The notes under the pieces are model-generated. The model saw nothing but the letters and a program-made list of their open reading frames with translations. It was not told where the DNA came from and searched no databases. Made by a program: the position numbers and the translations under genes. Of a DNA stretch of 64,000 nt, positions 25,736 to 34,782 are shown piece after piece. The DNA comes from Peribacillus faecalis (lineage in GTDB: Bacteria > Bacillota > Bacilli > Bacillales > DSM-1321). Each line of letters begins with the position of its first letter. Position 1 is the first letter of the stretch. The stretch covers positions 17,262 to 81,261 of the forward strand of contig NZ_JACXSI010000010.1 of the NCBI RefSeq assembly GCF_014712675.1. The letters run 5' to 3'.

Positions 25736-25755
25736 GGGTATTTTGTAAAACACCC
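25736..25755 (-). promoter_or_regulatory. Leader hairpin of the EF-G paralogue
   Basis: GGGTATTTT (25736-25744) pairs with AAAACACCC (25747-25755), one mismatch, 78-97 bases before the start codon. It could be an attenuator-like element; there is no U-tract, so function is uncertain. Confidence 0.3.
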
Positions 25756-25839
25756 TCTTTAAATATTGTTCTACGTTATTATTTTAACATAATGATTATT
25801 CTTTATTATTAGAAATTTTAACGATTTGATTACAGATTC

Positions 25840-25874
25840 GGTTTTTGTTTCTATTGATTATTTGGAACATAATT
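25840..25874. promoter_or_regulatory. 35-base motif shared with 16887-16921
   Basis: Second copy of the TATTTGGAACATA-containing motif, 182-216 bases upstream of the EF-G paralogue and just behind the terminator of the 50-codon gene. Confidence 0.4.
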
Positions 25875-25899
25875 ATCTTAGAACTAATAAATACTAGAA

Positions 25900-25931
25900 A
25901 AAAACGAAGGATTATTTCTCCCTTCGTTTTT
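25900..25931 (-). terminator. Terminator of the 50-codon gene
   Basis: Perfect stem AAAAACGAAGG/CCTTCGTTTTT (25900-25910 with 25921-25931), T-rich on the minus strand, five bases beyond the stop codon. Confidence 0.9.
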
Positions 25932-25935
25932 TATC

Positions 25936-26088
25936 CTATTTCTTTATATTAGGAAATGGAGCTGGATTATATTTATGGGTATTATTTCTTATATATTCTA
26001 CTAGTTTTCTATATTCAGGATCCTGCATTCTTTTCGCCGTAATTGTTTCTAAGTCACGTCCATCATAATATGTAACGTCTTTTTTCAT
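25936..26088 (-). CDS. Small soluble protein of 50 residues, unknown function
   Basis: ATG at 26086-26088 with AAAGGGGATTG upstream; it begins MKKDVTYYDGRDLETITAKR, continues MQDPEYRKLVEYIRNNTHK and ends YNPAPFPNIKK. The frame ends at TAG (25936-25938) directly before a perfect intrinsic terminator. Composition is hydrophilic, with a probable helix over the middle (ITAKRMQDPEYRKLVEYIRN) and a proline-rich tail; no membrane segment or signal peptide. I do not recognise a family. Ribosome binding site, compact frame and terminator make it a credible independent gene. It lies back-to-back with the riboflavin leader. Confidence 0.7.
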   Translation of the reverse strand: MKKDVTYYDGRDLETITAKRMQDPEYRKLVEYIRNNTHKYNPAPFPNIKK

Positions 26089-26247
26089 CTCAATCAATCC
26101 CCTTTAATTAGTTCTAAGTTGCTATTACTTTTTTATTATATATAATATTCTAAAAATGGTAAATACTATAAATCTTAAAATATGAATTTTCTAAATACAT
26201 ATTGCTTATCCATTATATGGGTGCTATACTAGCTGATAAAATGAACT

Positions 26248-26371
26248 ATCCTTCAGGGTCGGGTGAAATTCCCAATCGGCGGTGATGATTTATAATCTAA
26301 GCCCGCGAGCCTTTTTGGCAGGACTTGGTGCGATTCCAAGGCCGACAGTATAGTCTGGATGGGAGAAGGAT
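26248..26371 (+). ncRNA. FMN riboswitch aptamer (RFN element), copy 1
   Basis: The RFN core is complete: AGGGTCGGGTGAAATTCCC, AATCGGCGGTGAT, AGCCCGCGAGCC, GATTCCAAGGCCGACAGT and TAGTCTGGATGGGAGAAGGA. P1 closes as ATCCTTC (26248-26254) with GAAGGAT (26365-26371). RFN aptamers bind FMN and turn off riboflavin synthesis or uptake. Copy 1 differs from copy 2 by one extra T in an internal loop, one base beside P1, and the outermost P1 pair. It has its own terminator at 26454-26486. Confidence 0.96.
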
Positions 26372-26453
26372 TATTAATACAATGGCAGCAAGCCCTTTTG
26401 AAAAGATGCTTACAGAAGGTTTATTTAACTATGCCATTTTATTTGTAATCACC

Positions 26454-26486
26454 AAAACACTCCTATCAGAATAAAGGAGTGTTTTT
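26454..26486 (+). terminator. Expression-platform terminator of FMN riboswitch 1
   Basis: AAAACACTCC (26454-26463) pairs with GGAGTGTTTTT (26476-26486). Upstream, AATGGCA (26381-26387) can pair with TGCCATT (26432-26438) as part of a competing fold. Any transcript ended here never reaches the second aptamer. Confidence 0.85.
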
Positions 26487-26505
26487 CATTTGCAATTGAA
26501 TAATT

Positions 26506-26628
26506 GTCCTTCGGGGTCGGGTGAAATTCCCAATCGGCGGTGATGATTTATAATCTAAGCCCGCGAGCCTTTTGGCAGGACTTGGTGCGATTCCAAGGCC
26601 GACAGTATAGTCTGGATGGGAGAAGGAC
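26506..26628 (+). ncRNA. FMN riboswitch aptamer (RFN element), copy 2
   Basis: Near-identical second RFN element. P1 is GTCCTTC (26506-26512) with GAAGGAC (26622-26628): the outer A-U pair of copy 1 has become G-C, a compensatory change. Downstream GTATGAAT (26629-26636) can pair with ATTCATAC (26716-26723), a candidate competing stem before the second terminator. This copy directly precedes ribD. Confidence 0.96.
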
Positions 26629-26730
26629 GTATGAATTTGGAATGAAGCTGCTTCATGCAGTTCATAATAAATCTTTTGCGAAAAATACAAGGCAAAAGGT
26701 TTATTTCACTATGCCATTCATACTCTCCCG

Positions 26731-26762
26731 AAACTCCGTTGGTCTCCCCCATGGAGTTTTTT
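26731..26762 (+). terminator. Expression-platform terminator of FMN riboswitch 2
   Basis: AAACTCC (26731-26737) pairs with GGAGTTT (26753-26759), followed by a T-rich tail, 24 bases before the ribD start. The loop is long (15 bases). Confidence 0.8.
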
Positions 26763-26785
26763 ATTTTGTAAAAGGAGGGATTGAA

Positions 26786-27868
26786 ATGAACGATGAATAT
26801 TATATGGCATTTGCTTTACGGTTAGCATCCGCGGTGAAAGGACAGACATCGCCTAATCCGCAGGTCGGCTCGGTTATCGTCAAGGAACATACGATTGTCG
26901 GGTTCGGCTCCCATTTGAAAGCTGGAGAAGCTCATGCGGAAATTCATGCACTCAATATGGCTGGCGATCAAGCCAATGGTGCAACGATGTACGTGACGCT
27001 TGAGCCTTGCAATCATTTTGGCAAAACACCGCCATGCACTCGGGCCATCATTGAAGCAGGCATTAAGGAAGTTGTTATCGCTTCCGTTGATCGTAACCCG
27101 ATTGTAGCCGGTTCTGGCATCAACCAACTGCAGAATGCCGGCATTATAGTTCGCACTGGAATCTTTCAAGAGCAAGCTGACCAATTAAACGAATCCTTTT
27201 TTCACTTTGCCCAGACAAAACAACCATTTGTTACTTTAAAACAAGCTATTACATTAGACGGTAAAACCGCAACGAAAACAGGTCATAGCAAATGGATAAC
27301 AGGTCAACTTTCTCGAAAAGACGTCCATACTGACCGCGGTCTCCATGATGCAGTATTAGTCGGTATTGAGACGGTTCTGGCAGATAATCCAAGTCTAACA
27401 AATCGAGATGGCTTCCCTTCTAAACAACCGATTCGAATCGTACTCGATACCCATTTGCGCATACCGTTGGATTGCAAGTTGATCAATGACAAAGAAGCTC
27501 CGACATGGATTCTTACCGGTTCAGAAGTCGACAGTGCCAAAATCTCAAGATTTCAACATGAAAATGTTGAGATTATTAGGCTATCTGAATCTAATATACA
27601 AATTGATAATGTACTCCATATTTTAGCAGAAAGAAATATTACTTCTCTTTATGTTGAAGGTGGACAAAAAGTGCAGGCCAGCTTTCTGAAATCTGGGAAT
27701 GTCAATCGTGTCATTACTTATATTGCCCCGAAATTAATTGGAGGTAGCGATGCATATGGGATGATTGCTCAGCTCGATGTACGCTCAATGGAGGAAGCTT
27801 ATCCACTTCAATTTGAAAAAGTTGAGCAACTTGGAGAGGACATTAAAATTACATCTAAACGGAGGTAA
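26786..27868 (+). CDS. ribD: Riboflavin biosynthesis deaminase/reductase RibD
   Basis: 360 residues from the ATG at 26786, behind AAAAGGAGGG; the longer open frame upstream is riboswitch sequence and is rejected. The N-terminal ~145 residues form the zinc deaminase (GEAHAEIHALNMAG and EPCNHFGKTPPC supply the ligands). The C-terminal ~215 residues form the NADPH reductase (TLKQAITLDGKTAT, ILVEGG-like SLYVEGGQKVQASFL). It performs the second and third steps of the GTP branch of riboflavin synthesis. First gene of ribD-ribE-ribBA-ribH, spaced 3, 27 and 20 bases, under tandem FMN riboswitches. Confidence 0.96.
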   Translation: MNDEYYMAFALRLASAVKGQTSPNPQVGSVIVKEHTIVGFGSHLKAGEAHAEIHALNMAGDQANGATMYVTLEPCNHFGKTPPCTRAIIEAGIKEVVIASVDRNPIVAGSGINQLQNAGIIVRTGIFQEQADQLNESFFHFAQTKQPFVTLKQAITLDGKTATKTGHSKWITGQLSRKDVHTDRGLHDAVLVGIETVLADNPSLTNRDGFPSKQPIRIVLDTHLRIPLDCKLINDKEAPTWILTGSEVDSAKISRFQHENVEIIRLSESNIQIDNVLHILAERNITSLYVEGGQKVQASFLKSGNVNRVITYIAPKLIGGSDAYGMIAQLDVRSMEEAYPLQFEKVEQLGEDIKITSKRR

Positions 27869-27871
27869 CAA

Positions 27872-28513
27872 ATGTTTACGGGCATTATTGAAGACATTGG
27901 GAAAATTACAAATATTACACGTCAGCCGAATTGTATGGTACTAACCATTTCATCACAAAAGATGCTCGAAGATATTAACCTTGGTGACAGCATTGCTGTG
28001 AATGGTGTCTGTTTGACCGTTGTTTCTTTTACAGATCGCTGCTTCACTGTTGATGTGATGCCGGAAACGGTAAAAGCAACAAATATTGAAACATTGCAGA
28101 TCGGCAGTCCTGTTAATCTTGAAAGAGCAATGAGTGCCGCTGGCCGGTTTGGAGGACATATCGTTTCCGGTCATGTTGATGGGATCGGAAAAATTATCCG
28201 AAAACAAAAATCCTCCAATGCGGTTTACTATGACATAGCCATTAAGGAAGAATTAAGCCGTTATTGCATCCCGAAAGGCTCTATCACAATTGACGGCATC
28301 AGCCTGACTATATTTGGACTAAAAGATAACCAACTAACAATCTCAATTATCCCTCACACCTTAGAGCATACAGTCCTCGGCTTTAAAAAAGAAAATGATT
28401 TCGTCAATATTGAAAATGATTTGATAGGTAAATATATCATTCATCACCTTGACCGCAATAGCGGCAATAAATCTAGTATATCGATGGAATTTTTGCAACA
28501 GCACGGTTTTTAA
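27872..28513 (+). CDS. ribE: Riboflavin synthase, alpha subunit
   Basis: 213 residues made of two similar lumazine-binding barrels, as usual: the first opens MFTGIIEDIGKI with GDSIAVNGVCLTV, and the second repeats the pattern at about residue 100 (HIVSGHVDGIGKI, KGSITIDGISLTI). It catalyses dismutation of two 6,7-dimethyl-8-ribityllumazine molecules to riboflavin. GGAGG overlaps the ribD stop, so translation is coupled. No odd features. Confidence 0.96.
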   Translation: MFTGIIEDIGKITNITRQPNCMVLTISSQKMLEDINLGDSIAVNGVCLTVVSFTDRCFTVDVMPETVKATNIETLQIGSPVNLERAMSAAGRFGGHIVSGHVDGIGKIIRKQKSSNAVYYDIAIKEELSRYCIPKGSITIDGISLTIFGLKDNQLTISIIPHTLEHTVLGFKKENDFVNIENDLIGKYIIHHLDRNSGNKSSISMEFLQQHGF

Positions 28514-28540
28514 ATTAAAAGGATAGGCGGTTCTATATCT

Positions 28541-29752
28541 ATGTTTTCTACTGTACCAGAAGCATTACAAGATTTAAGATCAGGAAAAATCATCATTGTC
28601 GTTGATGATGAAAATCGCGAGAATGAAGGTGATTTTGTCACATTGGCCGAGCATGCAACACCTGAAAATATTAACTTTATGGCTACACATGGCCGTGGAC
28701 TCATTTGCGCTCCTATTGCCCGTTCAATTGCAGAGAAATTAAACTTACATCCAATGGTCAGCCAAAATGAAGACAACTTCCAAACAGCCTTCACAGTAAG
28801 TATTGATCATAAAAGCACGACAACAGGGATTAGCGCTTCTGAACGTTCAGAGACAATCCAGCAACTTATTAATGAGCATTCAAATGCTGAAGATTTCAAA
28901 CGTCCAGGGCATATCTTCCCTTTGATTGCAAAAGAAAACGGCGTACTTACCCGTCCGGGGCATACAGAAGCAGCTGTCGACTTAGCGAACATGTGCGACT
29001 CTTCTCCTGCCGGCGTCATCTGTGAAATTATGAATGAGGACGGTACAATGGCACGAGTGCCACAATTACTTGAAATAGCCGAAAAATTCGATTTAAAAAT
29101 ATTGACAATTGCTGAACTGATCCATTACCGCTACAACACTGAACTTATCATTAAAGAAGAAGCCTGTATCGAGCTCCCTACCGGATATGGCGATTTCAAA
29201 ATGCATGGCTACTCCAATTTCCTTGATGAAAGTGAAAATGTCGCTTTAGTAAAAGGGAACATTGAAGAAGATGATCCGGTACTTGTAAGAATTCACTCAG
29301 CCTGCTTGACCGGCGATATTTTTCATTCCAAACGTTGCGATTGCGGACCACAGCTTGAACGGTCTCTTGAAATTATTGAGAATAGCGGCAACGGTGTGAT
29401 TTTATATATGCAACAGGAAGGCCGAGGCATTGGATTATTGAATAAGCTGCGTGCCTACGAGCTGCAGCAGCAAGGATATGATACAGTCGAAGCCAATGAG
29501 ATGCTAGGTTTTCCGGCAGAGATGCGCAATTATGCGATCAGCGCCCATATTTTGAAAGACTTAGGCATCAAGAAAGTTAAATTGCTAACGAATAACCCAG
29601 AAAAAATCACCGCTTTGACGGATTGTGGTATTGAGGTTGTCGAGCGAGTGCCGCTAGAAGTAAAGACTGAAGCTGAAAACGAAAATTATTTATTAACTAA
29701 AAAAGAAAAAATGGGACATATGCTTTCTTTAGAAGCGACTGTTCGCGTTTAA
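28541..29752 (+). CDS. ribBA: 3,4-dihydroxy-2-butanone-4-phosphate synthase / GTP cyclohydrolase II
   Basis: 403 residues, standard for the fused enzyme. The N-terminal ~200 residues are the DHBP synthase ([21 protein letters not shown]), supplying the four-carbon unit from ribulose-5-phosphate. The C-terminal ~200 residues are GTP cyclohydrolase II, with zinc site [15 protein letters not shown] and the catalytic [18 protein letters not shown]. It thus makes both riboflavin precursors. Third gene of the rib operon. Confidence 0.96.
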   Translation: MFSTVPEALQDLRSGKIIIVVDDENRENEGDFVTLAEHATPENINFMATHGRGLICAPIARSIAEKLNLHPMVSQNEDNFQTAFTVSIDHKSTTTGISASERSETIQQLINEHSNAEDFKRPGHIFPLIAKENGVLTRPGHTEAAVDLANMCDSSPAGVICEIMNEDGTMARVPQLLEIAEKFDLKILTIAELIHYRYNTELIIKEEACIELPTGYGDFKMHGYSNFLDESENVALVKGNIEEDDPVLVRIHSACLTGDIFHSKRCDCGPQLERSLEIIENSGNGVILYMQQEGRGIGLLNKLRAYELQQQGYDTVEANEMLGFPAEMRNYAISAHILKDLGIKKVKLLTNNPEKITALTDCGIEVVERVPLEVKTEAENENYLLTKKEKMGHMLSLEATVRV

Positions 29753-29772
29753 TGGAATAGGAGACTTAAAAC

Positions 29773-30240
29773 ATGGGAAAAAAATTTGAAGCGCAATTAA
29801 TCGGTACAGGTTTAAAAGTTGGAATTGTGGTTGGAAGATTTAATGAATTAATCACGAGCAAACTGCTGGGAGGCGCCATTGATGGTTTGAAAAGACATGG
29901 TGTCGATGATTCAAATATAGACATTGCCTGGGTTCCAGGCGCCTTCGAGCTTCCTTTTCTAGCTAAAAAGATGGCTTATACGAAAGAATATGATGCAATC
30001 ATTTGCTTAGGCACGGTAATCCGAGGAGCCACAACACATTATGATTATGTTTGTAATGAAGCGGCGAAAGGCATTGCTTCCGTTTCATTGGAAACAGGCG
30101 TTCCAATTATTTTCGGCGTCGTCACAACGGAAAATATTGAACAAGCAATCGAACGCGCTGGAACGAAATCAGGCAACAAAGGCTATGATTCTGCCGTATC
30201 GGCAATTGAAATGGCTAATTTGAGCAGAATGTTCGATTGA
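29773..30240 (+). CDS. ribH: 6,7-dimethyl-8-ribityllumazine synthase
   Basis: 155 residues with the lumazine synthase landmarks [34 protein letters not shown] (catalytic His) and [11 protein letters not shown]. It condenses the two RibBA/RibD-derived precursors, probably as a 60-mer or pentamer, to feed RibE. Last gene of the operon, followed by a strong terminator. Confidence 0.96.
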   Translation: MGKKFEAQLIGTGLKVGIVVGRFNELITSKLLGGAIDGLKRHGVDDSNIDIAWVPGAFELPFLAKKMAYTKEYDAIICLGTVIRGATTHYDYVCNEAAKGIASVSLETGVPIIFGVVTTENIEQAIERAGTKSGNKGYDSAVSAIEMANLSRMFD

Positions 30241-30255
30241 TAGTATGTTAGACAA

Positions 30256-30289
30256 GGCAGAGCTCTTCTAACAAACAAGAAGCTCTGCC
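30256..30289. terminator. Terminator after ribH, between convergent genes
   Basis: GGCAGAGC (30256-30263) pairs with GCTCTGCC (30282-30289); the stem extends through CTTC/GAAG past a bulge. T-rich downstream on the plus strand. It may also serve the convergent activase gene. Confidence 0.8.
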
Positions 30290-30294
30290 TCATT

Positions 30295-33200
30295 CTAATT
30301 TCTAAGCGGAGATTCGCTCACTAATTCATTTAATAGATTGGTATTTGGAGCAGTGTCTATTTCATTGTAAATCTCATAACGCTCCATATTTTTAAACGCT
30401 GTTGCCATCATCAACTTTAGACGGTTAACTTGATTGACAGCAGACTCGCTCGCATCGTAATCGATTGCTGCAATATTGGCGTGGGGATATATTTGCTTCA
30501 GCCCTTTCATCATACCGCGACCGGTTACATGGTTAGGTAAGCAGGCAAACGGCTGGACACAAGCGATATTATGAACACCAGCTTCAATAAGCCCCATCAT
30601 TTCACCTGTTAAGAACCAGCCTTCTCCAGCCTGATTGGCAACAGAGATCAAACTGCTTGAAAGATCAGCCAACTCATAAATGGTATGAGGCGGCGTGAAT
30701 CTTTCGCTTTTTTTATAAGCTGCCTTTAAAGGCTTGCGGAAATGCTCTAAATAGCGAATGATCGTATGTCCGGCCGGGATGCCCCATTTACTTTTCCCGA
30801 GATGATTGCCTTTATAGACACTATCAAATGTACAATAAAGGAAGAAGTCAAGAATATCAGGCATAACAGCTTCCCCGCCCTCCTGTTCAATCAGCTGCAC
30901 GATTTGGTTATTGGCATCTGGATGGAACTTGACTAAAATTTCTCCGACAATGCCGACTCTCGGCTTTTTCATAACATGAATCGGTACGTTATCAAATTCC
31001 TCAACCATAGTCTTTATGTTTTGTACATATTCTTTCCAGCGGAAATTGGCCAATGATTTTTTGCATAAGATTGACCATTTCGTACATAAATAATCTGCTC
31101 TGCCTTTCCTGCATTCATACGGGCGAATTTGATAGGTCATGCGCATGAGCGCGTCCCCATATACAGTCGCGGCTATTAATTTTCTAAGAAATTTATAGCT
31201 TATTTCAAATCCCGGATGCTTTTCCATTCCAAGTGCATTTAATGAAATAACCGGAATTTGCTCCATGCCTGCATCTTTCAATGCTCTTCTCAGCAACGAA
31301 ATATAATTTGTCGCCCGACATGCTCCGCCGGTTTGCGACATGATGACCGCTGTACGGTTGACGTCATAATTGCCGCTCTTTAAGGCATGCACGATTTGCC
31401 CGATCGTCAATACCGCCGGATAACAGGCATCATTATTGACGTAGCGCAATCCCTCATTGACCGCCCCATGCGGCACAGTCGGCAACAACTCTGCTTTGTA
31501 GCCTTCTGATTTTAATACAGCTTCATATAAATCAAAATGTATTGGTGACATTTGCGGTATTAAAATCGTATAGTCTTTCTTCATTTCCTTCGTAAAGAGA
31601 CGGTTCTGCTTCGGCTTGCTTACCTGTTTTTCCGTTTTTATCGTTTTTTTGTTGCGCTCCTCCATCGCTGCTTTCAATGAGCGGATACGGATACGGGCAG
31701 CGCCTAAGTTATTAATTTCATCAATTTTGATGACGGTGTACATTTTTTGATTTTCTTCAAGTATTTCTTGAACCATATCGCTCGTAACAGCATCAAGTCC
31801 GCAGCCGAACGATGTCAGCTGCACCAATTCCAGCTCTTCCGTTTTTGCCACTACTCTTGCAGCCCGATATAAGCGACTGTGGTATGTCCATTGATTAACG
31901 ACGCGCGGGTCTTTTACAGATGGCGCTAAGTGAGCAATGCTATCCTCAGTCAGTACAGCCATACCGTATGCAGTGATCAGCTCGGAGATGCCGTGATTTA
32001 TTTCAGGGTCAATATGATACGGTCTTCCTGCTAAAACGATGCCCTTAATGCCATTATCCTTTAAGTATCGTAGCGTTTCTTCACCTTTTTCACGAATGTC
32101 CATCTTTACTTGATTAGATTCAAGACATGCGGCGTGTACCGCTTCAGCAATCTTTTTTTTAGGAATTTCTAGGAATTGCTCTGACAGTTCTTTAATCAAT
32201 GCTTTTTCATTATCCAAAGTTAAAAACGGCTGTATGAACGGAATTTGTTTTTCCTTCAATATATCCATATTGACGCGAATGACTTCCGGATAAGATGTCA
32301 CAATCGGACAGTTGTAATGATTCGTTGACTCTTCATTTTCTTTTTTCTCAAAAACAACAGACGGATAAAAGATAAAATCAACATCTTGTTCAACTAAAGC
32401 TTGAATATGACCGTGCGTTAGTTTAGCCGGATAACATGCTGAATCGGACGGAATTGAATCCATGCCTTTTTCATACAGTTTTTTGCTTGATTTCGGCGAC
32501 AGCACGACCTCATAACCAAGGTATGTAAAGAACGTATGCCAAAACGGATAGTTTTCATACATATTAAGTACTCTCGGCAGACCGACGCGCCCTCTTGTCG
32601 CTTGCTGAGAAGAGAGTGATTGATAACCGAAGATCCGGTCGTATTTGTACGTATATAAATTCGGCAATTTATTTTTCTTACGTCCTCTTCCAGCGCCGCG
32701 TTCACAGCGGTTGCCGGTGATAAAGAATCGTTTATCTTTAAAACGGTTAATTGTTAACGGACAATTGTTGCCGCACAAACCGCAGCGACTATGAGAAACA
32801 TTACATGTAAAATTTTGCAGCTCATTGACGTTGACGATTTCACTTTCATTGTTTTCGTATTTCTCTTTGGCAATTAAGGCACAGCCATAAGCACCCATCA
32901 TTCCGGCGATATCGGGACGAACAACTTCTTTGCCAATCAAAAGTTCAAATGCTCGCAATACCGCTTCATTATAAAACGTTCCGCCTTGTACTATGATATT
33001 GTCGCCAAGCTCATCTGTATTACGCAGCTTCATTACTTTTTGGATCGCATTTTTGATGACAGAGTACGAGAGCCCTGCCGAAAGATTCGAAAGTGTGACG
33101 CCTTCCTTTTGTACTTGCTTCACTTTAGAATTCATAAAAACCGTACATCGCGAGCCAAGATCCACTGGCATGTCGGCTGTCAATGCGGCTAGCGCAAATT

Positions 33201-34596
33201 CCTCAATTGTCAGGTTCAATGACTTTGCGAAGCTTTCCAAAAACGATCCGCAACCGGCTGAGCACGCTTCATTGAGCATCAAATGGTCAATGGCTCCGTT
33301 TTTGATTTTAATACATTTCATATCTTGACCGCCGATATCCAAAATGAAATCGACGTTTGGAGAAAATTTCTTGGCCGCTTTATAATGTGCAACTGTCTCA
33401 ATTTCGCCAATATCAATTTTCAATGCTGTCTTAACCAAGCCTTCTCCATATCCGGTAATAGCCGAATGGGCAATTTGAACGTCATTCGGCATTTGTTTAT
33501 ATAACAGTTCCAAACCGTTGATAACTGATTGCAATGGCTGACCGTTGTTATTTTCATAAAAAGTAAACAGCAATTCGTCATGTTCTGCACCGATCAAAAC
33601 GATTTTCGTCGTTGTCGACCCGGCATCAATTCCAAGGAAAGCTTCACCTTTATATGTGGCTAAATTTCCTCTTTCAATCTTCGCTCGATTATGGCGCTCT
33701 CGGAAACTTTGCAAATCATGCTCACCGGCAAATAAGCGCGGCAATGTCGAAATATCATTCTCGGAAACACAACGAGAAAAAGTTTCAAAACGTTCGCACA
33801 ATTGCGCTAACGATACAACCTCACATTTTCCGCTGTTGAATGCCGCGCCATAAGCAACGAAATATTGACTATTTTCCGGAAAAATAATCTCCTCGTCCGT
33901 CAGATTCAATGTCTCAATAAAACGTTGGCGCAGTTCGGATAAGTATGTTAGCGGACCGCCTAAAAACGCGACTTTGCCGCGAATCGGACGACCGCATGCC
34001 AGTCCGCTTATTGTCTGCGTAACAACACTTTGAAAAACGGAGGCGGAAATGTCTTCTTTGCGCGCCCCTTCATTTAATAATGGCTGCACATCCGTTTTTG
34101 CAAAAACACCGCAACGTGAAGCTATCGGATAAATTTTCTCATGATTTTCCGCTAAATGATTCAATCCTTCCGCATCGGTCTGCATTAAGGTTGCAATTTG
34201 ATCGATAAATGCCCCCGTTCCCCCGGCGCAGGCAGTATTCATTCGCTGTTCAATGCCGTTTTGAAGGTAGATCAGCTTCGCATCTTCCCCGCCAAGCTCT
34301 ACAACAACATCCGTTTCGGGTATGAAGCGTTCAACAGCCTCCGTACAGCAAATTACCTCTTGGACGAAAGGCAAGTCCACATAATTTGCCATTGCCATTC
34401 CGGCCGACCCGGTAATATTCATCGTTGCCCTCGCATTCGGAAACTTCATATAAACTTCTTTAAGCATTTGTATCGTGGTATTTTTCACATCAGAAAAATG
34501 ACGGCAATATTTTTGAAAGACCGTTTCATTCTGTTCATTTAATACAACTAGTTTGGACGTTGTAGATCCTACGTCTAAACCGATATGAAATAGCAT
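30295..34596 (-). CDS. Giant 2-hydroxyacyl-CoA dehydratase activase-related protein (double BadF/BcrA ATPase + DUF2229/HgdB-like)
   Basis: 1433 residues. Two ASKHA ATPase modules lie in tandem. The first opens GLDVGSTTSKLVVLN with GGEDAKLIYL and ACAGGTGAFIDQ; the second, from about residue 318, opens GIDAGSTTTKIVLIG with GGQDMKCIKI and ACSAGCGSFLES. Activases of this family (HgdC, BadF) bridge a 4Fe-4S cluster across a dimer and fire electrons into a dehydratase on ATP hydrolysis. Near residue 605-645 is a Cys-rich stretch (HSRCGLCGNNCPLT...NRCERGAG). The remaining ~780 residues resemble DUF2229 and HgdB-type dehydratase subunits, with several conserved Cys (SDSACYPAKL, NNDACYPAVL). Activator and partner are thus fused. 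The substrate is unknown and the family is largely uncharacterised. Monocistronic. Confidence 0.82.
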   Translation of the reverse strand: MLFHIGLDVGSTTSKLVVLNEQNETVFQKYCRHFSDVKNTTIQMLKEVYMKFPNARATMNITGSAGMAMANYVDLPFVQEVICCTEAVERFIPETDVVVELGGEDAKLIYLQNGIEQRMNTACAGGTGAFIDQIATLMQTDAEGLNHLAENHEKIYPIASRCGVFAKTDVQPLLNEGARKEDISASVFQSVVTQTISGLACGRPIRGKVAFLGGPLTYLSELRQRFIETLNLTDEEIIFPENSQYFVAYGAAFNSGKCEVVSLAQLCERFETFSRCVSENDISTLPRLFAGEHDLQSFRERHNRAKIERGNLATYKGEAFLGIDAGSTTTKIVLIGAEHDELLFTFYENNNGQPLQSVINGLELLYKQMPNDVQIAHSAITGYGEGLVKTALKIDIGEIETVAHYKAAKKFSPNVDFILDIGGQDMKCIKIKNGAIDHLMLNEACSAGCGSFLESFAKSLNLTIEEFALAALTADMPVDLGSRCTVFMNSKVKQVQKEGVTLSNLSAGLSYSVIKNAIQKVMKLRNTDELGDNIIVQGGTFYNEAVLRAFELLIGKEVVRPDIAGMMGAYGCALIAKEKYENNESEIVNVNELQNFTCNVSHSRCGLCGNNCPLTINRFKDKRFFITGNRCERGAGRGRKKNKLPNLYTYKYDRIFGYQSLSSQQATRGRVGLPRVLNMYENYPFWHTFFTYLGYEVVLSPKSSKKLYEKGMDSIPSDSACYPAKLTHGHIQALVEQDVDFIFYPSVVFEKKENEESTNHYNCPIVTSYPEVIRVNMDILKEKQIPFIQPFLTLDNEKALIKELSEQFLEIPKKKIAEAVHAACLESNQVKMDIREKGEETLRYLKDNGIKGIVLAGRPYHIDPEINHGISELITAYGMAVLTEDSIAHLAPSVKDPRVVNQWTYHSRLYRAARVVAKTEELELVQLTSFGCGLDAVTSDMVQEILEENQKMYTVIKIDEINNLGAARIRIRSLKAAMEERNKKTIKTEKQVSKPKQNRLFTKEMKKDYTILIPQMSPIHFDLYEAVLKSEGYKAELLPTVPHGAVNEGLRYVNNDACYPAVLTIGQIVHALKSGNYDVNRTAVIMSQTGGACRATNYISLLRRALKDAGMEQIPVISLNALGMEKHPGFEISYKFLRKLIAATVYGDALMRMTYQIRPYECRKGRADYLCTKWSILCKKSLANFRWKEYVQNIKTMVEEFDNVPIHVMKKPRVGIVGEILVKFHPDANNQIVQLIEQEGGEAVMPDILDFFLYCTFDSVYKGNHLGKSKWGIPAGHTIIRYLEHFRKPLKAAYKKSERFTPPHTIYELADLSSSLISVANQAGEGWFLTGEMMGLIEAGVHNIACVQPFACLPNHVTGRGMMKGLKQIYPHANIAAIDYDASESAVNQVNRLKLMMATAFKNMERYEIYNEIDTAPNTNLLNELVSESPLRN

Positions 34597-34782
34597 ATAA
34601 ACCTCCGCCTTCCTCTACAATTGCAAGAGACTATCAATATCTTTATTAAAAATTTTCCACTAAAAATTTGAAAGGATTACGAAAAAATATCAACAAACTA
34701 TCGACTACTGTTAATTAGGATCTATCCTTTCAAAATAAGGGTATAAAATGACAAGTTATGCAGATTGAAAGGAACGGACGTT

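Noticed and set aside
26540-26785. 82-codon N-terminal extension of RibD
   Set aside because: This sequence is the second FMN aptamer and its terminator; AAAAGGAGGG marks the ATG at 26786.
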